Both the position numbers and the translations under genes were made by a program. A DNA stretch of 8,896 bases, from contig JBCDBB010000159.1 of the NCBI GenBank assembly GCA_039184415.1, positions 1 to 8,896 on the forward strand, given 5' to 3'. The stretch comes from JANSYP01 sp039184415. Its GTDB lineage: Bacteria; Pseudomonadota; Alphaproteobacteria; Rhodobacterales; Rhodobacteraceae. Below are positions 1 through 6,165 of the stretch, piece by piece. Under the pieces are notes generated by a model. That model did no database searches. It was not told the origin of the DNA and saw nothing but the letters and a program-made list of their open reading frames with translations. How positions within the stretch are numbered: the stretch's first letter is position 1; the number at the start of each line of letters is the position of its first letter.

Positions 1-340
1 CCTCGGTCTCGAACGCATGGAGCAGGAGCGCCCCGGGCGACGCCATGGACAGCCGGTAATGCCCGCTTTCGGCGACATCGAGCAGGATGAACTGGCTGAG
101 AAACGCCTCCGGCGCGATCTTTCCGGCGGCGCGTACGGTGCCCAGATCCTCGAACCGGAACTCCTGTGCCCGCAAGGGCCCCGCCGTGGCCAGCCCCAGA
201 GCCAGCCCAGCAGCCAGCACGCCTGTCCCGACCGGCGCCCGGAGCCGTGTCCGGAACGCGGTCCGGAGCGAGGCCCGGAGCGAGGCCCGGAGCAGGGCCC
301 AAAGCAACGCCAACTGCTGCAGCAATCCACTGTCACGCAT
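1..340 (-). CDS. Exported protein of unknown function (5' part, runs off the left edge)
   Basis: Only the first 113 codons lie in the window. The ATG at 340-338 is preceded in frame by a stop (TGA, 349-347) and by GGTGA at 351-347 with a 6-base gap, which favours this start. The product begins with an unusually long Arg-rich n-region (residues 1-36), then a hydrophobic stretch (about 37-54) ending GPLRA-QE, a plausible signal peptidase I site near residue 58/59. The mature part (about 60-113) has alternating hydrophobic and polar residues (for example GHYRLSMASPGALLLHAFE), which looks like beta-sandwich structure and loosely recalls PPC-type domains. That resemblance is only an impression and I do not recognise the family. 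A GTG at 220-218, just before the hydrophobic core, would give a more ordinary signal peptide and is the main alternative start. The gene is divergent from poxB. The n-region carries the 12-bp repeat listed separately. Confidence 0.7.
   Translation of the reverse strand, partial: MRDSGLLQQLALLWALLRASLRASLRTAFRTRLRAPVGTGVLAAGLALGLATAGPLRAQEFRFEDLGTVRAAGKIAPEAFLSQFILLDVAESGHYRLSMASPGALLLHAFETE
239..298. repeat. Five-copy degenerate 12-bp tandem repeat
   Basis: Five consecutive 12-bp units begin at 239, 251, 263, 275 and 287, all starting CCGGA. The units at 263 and 275 are identical (CCGGAGCGAGGC). The one at 287 differs at two positions, and the first two are more diverged. Because 12 bp is four codons, the minus-strand protein gains an Arg every fourth residue (LRAS-LRAS-LRTA-FRTR-like) inside the n-region of its signal peptide. 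Copy-number change would lengthen or shorten this region without breaking the frame. Confidence 0.8.
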
Positions 341-428
341 ATCCGTTCACCGCGCCGTGGCTGGTTTCGGATCAGCATGCACCGAAGCGCCGATCCGCGC
401 AAATGTTCGCGCCGGCTGACGGAGGTGA

Positions 429-461
429 TGCGTTTTCGGGCCCCCTGGCTGCGAAAATGCA
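429..461. promoter_or_regulatory. 10-bp inverted repeat in the divergent intergenic region (possible operator)
   Basis: The arms TGCGTTTTCG (429-438) and CGAAAATGCA (452-461) pair over 10 positions, with one G-T pair and a 13-base spacer. The repeat sits in the 221-bp gap between the leftward exported-protein gene and the rightward poxB gene, about 100 bp upstream of the poxB start, where a shared operator would be expected. There is no T-run after it, so a terminator is unlikely. I found no convincing -35/-10 pair in this gap. The regulatory role is inferred from position and symmetry only. Confidence 0.35.
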
Positions 462-550
462 GTAAAAACAAGGTGCAGGTCTGCGTTCCGGGCGTGGGTC
501 CCGCCACTTTGCAATTCCCTTTTAACGCCACTGCTGGCAACAAGGGACCA

Positions 551-556
551 AAGGAG
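551..556 (+). promoter_or_regulatory. Ribosome binding site of poxB
   Basis: AAGGAG lies five bases before the ATG at 562. It is the strongest Shine-Dalgarno match in this gap with correct spacing, and it fixes the poxB start. Confidence 0.75.
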
Positions 557-561
557 ACGCC

Positions 562-2307
562 ATGGCCCGTAGCATCACCGAAAGCCTGCTCGATGTGCTG
601 GCGCATGCCGGCGCGCGCGATGTCTTCGGCATCGTGGGCGATGTCATCAACCCGTTCGTGAGCGGGGTGATCCAGGACCCGCGACTGCGCTGGATCACGG
701 TGCGCCACGAAGAACACGCGGCATATGCGGCCAGCGCCCAGGCGCAGCTTACGGGGGCCATCGGCGTCTGCGCGGGCACCGCGGGGCCCGGCGCGCTGCA
801 TCTGATCAACGGGCTCTACAATGCCAAGGCGGAGGGCGCCGGGGTCGTCGCGATCACCGGTCAGGTGCCGCGGACCGAGCGCGGCAGCGAGTATCACAAG
901 GAGATGGATCTGGCGAAGGCCTTCGACGATGTCTGCGACTATCAGGCGATCATCGAAAGCCCGGCGCAGATGCCGCGGATGGCGGCGCTGGCGGTGCAGA
1001 AGGCGCTGACGGAACGGGTGGTGACGCGGATCGAGATCCCCGCCGATGTCATCGTGCAGGACATCACGAGCGAGCATTACGAGCGCCCGGTGGTGCCGGC
1101 ATGGCCGGTGACGGCGCCGGATCCCGATCAGCTGGCCGAGGCGGCGGAGATCATCAATTCCGGCAAACGCGTGACGTTCTACTGTGGCGTCGGGTGCCGC
1201 GGCGCGCGCGCCGATGTGCTGGCGCTGGCCGAGCGCACCGGCGCGCCGGTGGCCCATACCCTGCGCGCCAAGGAGGTGTTCGAGCCGGTCGAGGGGCCCA
1301 TAGTCGGGATGACCGGCAATATCGGCAATCCCGCCGGGTTTCACGCGGTCTCCGATTGCGATGTTCTGGTGATGCTCGGCACCGATTTTCCCTATGACGA
1401 GTTCCTGCCCGATGGCCGCCCGATCATCCAGGTGGACAACAGGCTGCACCATATCGGGCGCCGTGCGCCGGTCACGCTCGGCATCGCGGCGGATGTCGGG
1501 GAGACGGTGCGCGCGCTGCTGGACAAGCTGGAGCCCGGCCGGTCGGCCCGGTTCCGCGACCACCTGTTGCCGATGCGGGACAAGTGGCGGGCGCACATGT
1601 CCCAGCAGGCCAGCCTGTCACGGACGGACGAGCCGCTCCATCCCCAGCTCTTTGCCCGCGCAGTCAGCGATGCGGCGGCGTCCGACGCGGTCTTTGCCTT
1701 CGATGTGGGCGAATGCACGGTCTGGCTCGCCCGGCAGATGGAGATGGCGGGCGAGCGGCGCATGGTCAGCGGCTTCAACCATGGCTCCGTCGGCTGCGGG
1801 CTCCCCGTCAGTCTCGGCGCGGCGGCCCTGCATGCGGATCGCGAGGTCTGGGCGCTCTGCGGCGATGGCGGGTTCGGCATGTCGCTCGCCGATTTCGTGA
1901 CCGCGGCGCGCTATGGCTGGCCGATCAAGGTCATCGTGCTGAACAATTCCGAGTTCGGCTTCGTGAAGATGGAGATGGAAACCTCGGGCATGGCGCATGA
2001 TTTCAAGGCGACCGGCCTGGTCAATCCCGATTTCGCGGCCTTCGCGCGCACCTGCGGCGGAGACGGCGTGCGCGTGGAGCATGCCGCCGATATCGGACCG
2101 GCCATCGCGCGGGCGAAGGCATCCGACAAACCCTTCATCATCGACGCGATCGTGTCGAGCGGAGAGCTGGTGATGCCGCCCAAGATCAAGACGGGCGAGG
2201 CCTGGGGCTTTGGCATGGCCAAGGTCAAGGAAGGTCTGCTCGGCGTGCGCGGCGACCATGAGGTCTGGGAAGGCTGGCGCGAGGAGTACCGGGCCCTTAT
2301 GGGATGA
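562..2307 (+). CDS. poxB: Pyruvate dehydrogenase (quinone) / pyruvate oxidase, ThDP- and FAD-dependent
   Basis: This 581-residue protein, close to the 572 of E. coli PoxB, has the three-domain ThDP-enzyme plan. The N-terminal PYR domain (about 1-180) carries RHEEHAAYAA with the probable ThDP-activating glutamate E50. The central FAD-type domain (about 185-340) has GMTGNIG (249-255) and GTDFPY (273-278), both matching PoxB. The C-terminal PP domain has FNHGS (405-409) and the ThDP/metal motif GDG (434-436) to NN (461-462), followed by GFVKMEME as in PoxB. The last 24 residues align with the lipid-binding tail of E. coli PoxB. The known family reaction is decarboxylation of pyruvate to acetate and CO2 with electrons passed to membrane ubiquinone. 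Substrate is inferred; other ThDP decarboxylases or oxidases of this superfamily remain possible. A clear RBS precedes the start. The next gene follows after 36 bp on the same strand, so the two are probably co-transcribed. Confidence 0.82.
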   Translation: MARSITESLLDVLAHAGARDVFGIVGDVINPFVSGVIQDPRLRWITVRHEEHAAYAASAQAQLTGAIGVCAGTAGPGALHLINGLYNAKAEGAGVVAITGQVPRTERGSEYHKEMDLAKAFDDVCDYQAIIESPAQMPRMAALAVQKALTERVVTRIEIPADVIVQDITSEHYERPVVPAWPVTAPDPDQLAEAAEIINSGKRVTFYCGVGCRGARADVLALAERTGAPVAHTLRAKEVFEPVEGPIVGMTGNIGNPAGFHAVSDCDVLVMLGTDFPYDEFLPDGRPIIQVDNRLHHIGRRAPVTLGIAADVGETVRALLDKLEPGRSARFRDHLLPMRDKWRAHMSQQASLSRTDEPLHPQLFARAVSDAAASDAVFAFDVGECTVWLARQMEMAGERRMVSGFNHGSVGCGLPVSLGAAALHADREVWALCGDGGFGMSLADFVTAARYGWPIKVIVLNNSEFGFVKMEMETSGMAHDFKATGLVNPDFAAFARTCGGDGVRVEHAADIGPAIARAKASDKPFIIDAIVSSGELVMPPKIKTGEAWGFGMAKVKEGLLGVRGDHEVWEGWREEYRALMG

Positions 2308-2343
2308 TACCGACCAAGCATTGATCGCAAGGAATTCTCGGCC

Positions 2344-3969
2344 ATGACACTGATGCAGAAATGGTTTTGGTTCATCGCCCTGGGGGTCAACCCGGCCCTG
2401 GCCGTGATTTCGTACCTCTACTGGCCCCTGGGGTTCTGGATCGTGGCGCTCTTGTCGATCTATACGGTCGTCGGGCTGCACGATCTTTTCGTGAGCCGCC
2501 ACACGCTCAACCGGCTCTACCCGGTCGCGGCCTATATCCGCTATGCGCTGGAATCGATCCGGCCCGAGATTCACCAGTATTTCATCGCCAGCGACACCGA
2601 CGAGCTGCCCTTCAGCCGGGAGGACCGCAATCTGGTCTATCGCCGGGCGCAGAATCTCGACGACACGATGCCCTTCGGCACCGAGCATGACATCATGGAA
2701 CCGGGCTATGGCGGGGCGCCGCATTCGATCGCGCCCACCACCGTCCGGGAAGAGACCAAGCGGGTGATGATCGGCGGCGACCAGTGCAAGCAGCCCTATA
2801 GCGCGGCGCGGCTGAACTGTTCGGCGATGAGCTTCGGCGCGCTGGGCGCCAATGCGGTGCGGGCGATCAACCGCGGCGCCAAGGTGGCGGGGTTTTACCA
2901 CAACACGGGCGAAGGGGGCCTGAGCCCCCACCATCTGCTGGAGGGCGGCGACATCGTCTGGCAGATCGGCACCGGCTATTTCGGCTGCCGCACGAAGGAT
3001 GGCGATTTCCATCCCGAGGAGTTCCAGAAGCGCGCCGCGCACGATCACGTCAAGATGATCGAAATCAAGATCTCCCAGGGCGCGAAACCCTCCCATGGCG
3101 GGGTTCTGCCGGCGGCGAAGGTGACCCAGGAGATCGCCGATATCCGGCTGGTCGAGATCGGCAAGGACGTGATCTCGCCGCCTGCGCACCGGACCTTCGA
3201 GACGCCCAAGGGCCTGCTCGATTTCGTGGTGCAGCTGCGCGAGCTCAGCGGCGGCAAGCCGGTGGGGTTCAAGCTCTGCATCGGGCACCGCTACGAGTTC
3301 ATGGCGATCTGCAAGGCGATGGTCGAGACCGGCATCCTGCCCGATTTCATCACCGTCGACGGGGCCGAAGGCGGCACCGGCGCCGCGCCCGTCGAGTACA
3401 GCAACCGGTTCGGGGTGCCCTGCATCGAGGCCACCCATTTCGTGCATAACTGCCTGCGCGGGATCGGACTGCGCGACAAGATCCGGGTGATCTCGTCGGG
3501 CAAGACCGCCAGCGGCTACGAGCTGGTGCGGAAAATCGCGGTCGGCGCGGATCTGGTGAATGCGGCGCGCACCATGATGCTGTCGCTCGGCTGCATCCAG
3601 TCGCAATCCTGCAATACCAACAAGTGCCCGACGGGGATCGCGACGCAGGACCCGGTCCGCAGCCGAGCGCTGGACATCGATACGCGCCATCTGCGGGTGG
3701 CCAATTTTCAGCGCAACACGCTGAAGGTATTCTTCGACATGGTCGGCGCCATGGGGCTGGACGATCCCGACAAGCTCGTGCCCCATTTCATCTGGTACCG
3801 CGGCACCAACGAAGCGAAGTTCCATTTCGATGAAATCTATCCCTCGCTTGAGCGGAACGCGCTGCTCGACGGAAAGGCGGAGGGCGATTTTGCGCGGGAA
3901 TGGGCGCTGGCTTCGGCCGAGAGTTTCGCCCCCAATGTCACCGAGACGCGCGCGGGCGCGCCGGTGTGA
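2344..3969 (+). CDS. Membrane-anchored FMN-binding glutamate synthase-family protein
   Basis: The 541-residue product starts with two hydrophobic segments (about 8-25 and 28-46) that should anchor it in the inner membrane. The rest matches the FMN/Fe-S synthase domain of glutamate synthase: NTGEGG (187-192), EIKISQGAKPSHGG (240-253), DGAEGGTGAAP (339-349), and a cysteine cluster C417-x5-C423-x4-CP (C428) equivalent to the 3Fe-4S ligands of GltB. It lacks the N-terminal glutamine amidotransferase domain and the C-terminal GXGXG domain of the large subunit, so it is not a complete glutamate synthase. It is like the stand-alone B. subtilis YerD-type proteins, whose reaction is not established. 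FMN and Fe-S binding follow from the family; the substrate is unknown. AAGGA at 2329-2333 precedes the ATG by ten bases. Its placement 36 bp after poxB suggests an operon. The gene ends convergent with the HupE-family gene. Confidence 0.85.
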   Translation: MTLMQKWFWFIALGVNPALAVISYLYWPLGFWIVALLSIYTVVGLHDLFVSRHTLNRLYPVAAYIRYALESIRPEIHQYFIASDTDELPFSREDRNLVYRRAQNLDDTMPFGTEHDIMEPGYGGAPHSIAPTTVREETKRVMIGGDQCKQPYSAARLNCSAMSFGALGANAVRAINRGAKVAGFYHNTGEGGLSPHHLLEGGDIVWQIGTGYFGCRTKDGDFHPEEFQKRAAHDHVKMIEIKISQGAKPSHGGVLPAAKVTQEIADIRLVEIGKDVISPPAHRTFETPKGLLDFVVQLRELSGGKPVGFKLCIGHRYEFMAICKAMVETGILPDFITVDGAEGGTGAAPVEYSNRFGVPCIEATHFVHNCLRGIGLRDKIRVISSGKTASGYELVRKIAVGADLVNAARTMMLSLGCIQSQSCNTNKCPTGIATQDPVRSRALDIDTRHLRVANFQRNTLKVFFDMVGAMGLDDPDKLVPHFIWYRGTNEAKFHFDEIYPSLERNALLDGKAEGDFAREWALASAESFAPNVTETRAGAPV

Positions 3970-4125
3970 AAGGGGCCGCGCGGGCGCCCGGGCCCGACCG
4001 GGAACTGCCGCTGACACTCTGCGAGGCCAGCCGCGCGCCTGCGCCCATGGCGGGGTGCCGGCCCCGCTTTGGCCTGCGGTCGGGTCCTCTTGGGTGATCC
4101 GAAGCGTCGTTCCGGCGGGGGAGCG
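3970..4125. other. Convergent intergenic region, very GC-rich
   Basis: This 156-bp gap separates two converging genes. It contains the perfect palindrome CGGGCGCCCG (3981-3990), flanked by GGGCC and GGCCC arms (3973-3977, 3991-3995) that could extend a hairpin just after the stop of the rightward gene. No T-run follows on either strand, so an intrinsic terminator cannot be claimed. I see no gene here. Confidence 0.3.
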
Positions 4126-5136
4126 CTAGAACCCCATGATCCGCTCGACCGTCCAGAAGGTGGCGATGCTGCCGACCGCATAGCCGATCGCGACCCGGCC
4201 GGGGGCGTGGGGCCCCGCCCAGAGCGTGCGGAGTGCCGGCAGAGCCCGGCGGAGCAGCGCGGCCAGGCCGGCGATGGCGATGACGAAGGCCAGCTGTCCG
4301 GCCTCGACGCCGAGATTGAAGGCCAGGAGCGCCGTGGCGAGGTCCTGCCGGGGCAGGCCGATATCGCTGAGCGCCCCGGCAAAGCCCAGACCGTGCAGGA
4401 GCCCGAAGAGGAAGGCCACCACCCAGGGCGCCCGTTCGGAGAGCCGCTCCGCGTCCGGGCCCGATTTCAGGATCTCGATGGCGAGAAAGACGATGGAGAG
4501 GGCGATGACGGTCTCGACCGGGGGACCCGGTACCGTGATATGGCCGAGCGTCGCCAGCCCGAGCGTGATGGAATGGGCGACCGTGAAGGCGGTGATTGCG
4601 CCCACCAGCCGCCAGAAACTGCGGATCAGCACGAGGAGCGCGAAGACGAAGAGCAGATGGTCCAGCCCTTCGAGGATATGCTCGAACCCCAGCAGGAGAT
4701 AGCTGGTGAAGACGTCCCAGCGCGAGGGCGTGGCGGGCACGGCGAAGCTGGGACTGTCGGGGGTCAGCCGGGTCGTGGCGACGGACTGATCCAGCGCCTC
4801 GATACGGACCAGCGCATCGGCGCGCTGGGCGGAGAGACCTTCGATCCCGATCTCCTGCCCGGCGAAGCCTTCGGGACAGCGCGTCACCCAGCGGGTGATC
4901 CAGGCCGCCCCGTCGAACCGCGGTTCCGGCCCGGTCGCCGGCGCGCATCCGCCCGGCAAGGTGGCGCCGATGGCCATCGGGCGGCCGGCAACATCGGGGA
5001 TGCGCCAGAACACCTCCCAGCTCGTCTCTCCGGTCTGGCGGATGCTCAGAAAGGCGGGGTCGAGCGCGTGGCCGAGCGCGCCGGTCCAGGAGACCAGGGT
5101 CAGCAGAGCCGCCAAAAGGGTCGCGCGCAGCGTCAT
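4126..5136 (-). CDS. HupE/UreJ-family membrane protein with a periplasmic domain
   Basis: Reading from the ATG at 5136-5134, the 336-residue product has a signal peptide (1-22 or 1-24), an extracytoplasmic domain (about 25-135, with C64 and C87 that could pair), and a polytopic C-terminal half with about six or seven membrane helices (145-336). The family marks are HILEGLDHLLF (153-163), FTVAHSITLG (184-193) and FGLLHGLGFAGAL (244-256). The conserved His and Asp residues inside membrane segments (H153, D159, H160, H188, H249) are candidates for metal coordination. HupE/UreJ proteins are associated with nickel or cobalt uptake; for this two-domain type the metal is not established, and no hydrogenase or urease gene is visible here. 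The start overlaps the stop of the upstream parvulin gene by ATGA (5133-5136) and has no strong RBS, which indicates translational coupling. Longer in-frame readings upstream overlap the parvulin gene and lack a signal peptide, so they are rejected. Confidence 0.85.
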   Translation of the reverse strand: MTLRATLLAALLTLVSWTGALGHALDPAFLSIRQTGETSWEVFWRIPDVAGRPMAIGATLPGGCAPATGPEPRFDGAAWITRWVTRCPEGFAGQEIGIEGLSAQRADALVRIEALDQSVATTRLTPDSPSFAVPATPSRWDVFTSYLLLGFEHILEGLDHLLFVFALLVLIRSFWRLVGAITAFTVAHSITLGLATLGHITVPGPPVETVIALSIVFLAIEILKSGPDAERLSERAPWVVAFLFGLLHGLGFAGALSDIGLPRQDLATALLAFNLGVEAGQLAFVIAIAGLAALLRRALPALRTLWAGPHAPGRVAIGYAVGSIATFWTVERIMGF

Positions 5137-5975
5137 TGCGCGAGCTTCGCGGCAAGCTCGTCTGGGGGCAGCACGGTGATCTCGTAGCGTGCGCGCAGGG
5201 CCCGGCGCTGGTCGTCGAGCAGGTTGGCGACGAGGTCGCGCCGCCATTCGAAGAGGACCTCGTCGCGGATGTCCTCCAGCGGCGGCAGGCGGTGGTCCTC
5301 GACGGCATCGACCCGGACGATATGGAGCCCGTAGCCCGAGCGGACGGGACCGGCCCATTGCCCGGCCGGTGTGCGGCTGAGCTCGGCAAAGACCCCGGCG
5401 CCGAACATCCCGTCGATCTGCTGCTGGCCTGAAAGGGGAAAGCTCTCGGGCAGGAGGCTGGGCGCAGCGACATCCGCGGGCGGCGCGCCGCCGTTCAGCG
5501 CCGCGATCGCTGCGTCGACCGTCCGGCTGTCGGGGTCGGGGCCGAGGGCGATTTGCCGGAAGGCGATCCGCCCGGGCTCCTCGAACCGCGCGGGATTGTC
5601 GGAGAGAAAGGCGCGCAGGGTCTCCTCGTCGGGCTCCGCCGCCTGCGCCATGGAGGTCATCAGAAAGACCATCTTCTGGCTGAGCCTTTGGCGGACGACG
5701 CTGTCGCCCCGGTCGAGCCCGAGGGCGCGCGCCTCGCGGACCAGGATCTCTTCCTGCACGAGCGTGTCCTGGAGCTTTTCCAGTTCCTGCAGGCTGGGGG
5801 GGCGGTTCCAGGTGGCGCTGTAGAGCTCGATCAGCCGGTCGATATCACCCTCGTCGACGGCAATCCGGTCGGCTGGCTCGGGCGCGGCCTTGTCGGGGTT
5901 CAGATAGGCAAACCAGGCGAAGACGGTGAGGCCGAGCAGGAGGAAGTGAAACAGGGGCTCTTTGTAAAAATGCAT
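5133..5975 (-). CDS. Signal-anchored parvulin-like peptidylprolyl isomerase
   Basis: The 280-residue product has an N-terminal membrane anchor (MHFYKEPLFHFLLLGL onward, about 8-24), a helical SurA/PpiD-like region (about 35-130), and a parvulin-like domain (about 133-225) with FGAGVFAEL (191-199), PAGQWAGPVRSGYGLHIVRV (204-222; H218 is the conserved C-terminal His) and a closing charged helix (230-265). The role would be assisting folding of exported proteins on the periplasmic face. The usual N-terminal active-site His of the RHI-type motif is replaced by Gln (R140-Q141-I142) and no GGDLG loop is visible, so isomerase activity is uncertain. The start was placed at the ATG at 5975 because it begins the family-like KEPLFHFLLLG sequence. 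An ATG at 5984 adds three residues and is nearly as likely. Longer readings to 6107 add Arg/Pro-rich sequence with no family character. The stop overlaps the HupE-family start. Confidence 0.78.
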   Translation of the reverse strand: MHFYKEPLFHFLLLGLTVFAWFAYLNPDKAAPEPADRIAVDEGDIDRLIELYSATWNRPPSLQELEKLQDTLVQEEILVREARALGLDRGDSVVRQRLSQKMVFLMTSMAQAAEPDEETLRAFLSDNPARFEEPGRIAFRQIALGPDPDSRTVDAAIAALNGGAPPADVAAPSLLPESFPLSGQQQIDGMFGAGVFAELSRTPAGQWAGPVRSGYGLHIVRVDAVEDHRLPPLEDIRDEVLFEWRRDLVANLLDDQRRALRARYEITVLPPDELAAKLAQ

Positions 5976-6165
5976 GGACCGCATCGATGACCGGAGAGGG
6001 GGGACGCGCCGAAGAAAGCCGTCCCGCGCCCGTGGCGCAAGGGTGACGTGGGCGCGGGGCGGAGGACCGGTATGGCGATCGTTGCGTCGGGGCGGACCGG
6101 GACGCATGCGGACCGCGGGCGCAACAGGTCCCGTTTCGGAGTTTGAGGGCAGGCGCGGCCGGCCG

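Noticed and set aside
491..514. Possible sigma-54 promoter before poxB (GG and TTTGCA elements)
   Set aside because: The GG and GC elements are separated by 12 bases instead of the required 10, and the surrounding bases do not match the consensus.
17..661. 214-residue open frame on the plus strand
   Set aside because: It is antisense to the exported-protein gene, translates the 12-bp repeat into PERG-like repeats, and ends inside poxB. A good GGAGG at 421-425 lies only two bases before an in-frame ATG at 428, too close to serve as its ribosome binding site.
1618..4017. 799-residue open frame on the minus strand
   Set aside because: It lies antisense to poxB and the glutamate synthase-like gene, whose motifs are unmistakable. 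The predicted product is Arg/His/Asp/Ala-rich without any recognisable domain, as expected for antisense frames in GC-rich DNA.
3938..5473. 511-residue open frame on the minus strand
   Set aside because: It runs through the HupE-family gene and part of the parvulin gene in another frame; those two genes have clear families and a coupled overlap in the accepted frames.
6013..6041. Possible promoter on the minus strand (CTTGCG, 17 bases, CTTTCT) before the parvulin gene
   Set aside because: The spacing is right but the -10 match is poor, and such matches are frequent by chance, so it is not listed as a feature.
5976..6107. N-terminal extension of the parvulin-like protein to an ATG at 6107
   Set aside because: The extra 44 residues are Arg/Pro-rich, show no family resemblance, and would place sequence ahead of a membrane anchor that normally begins the protein.
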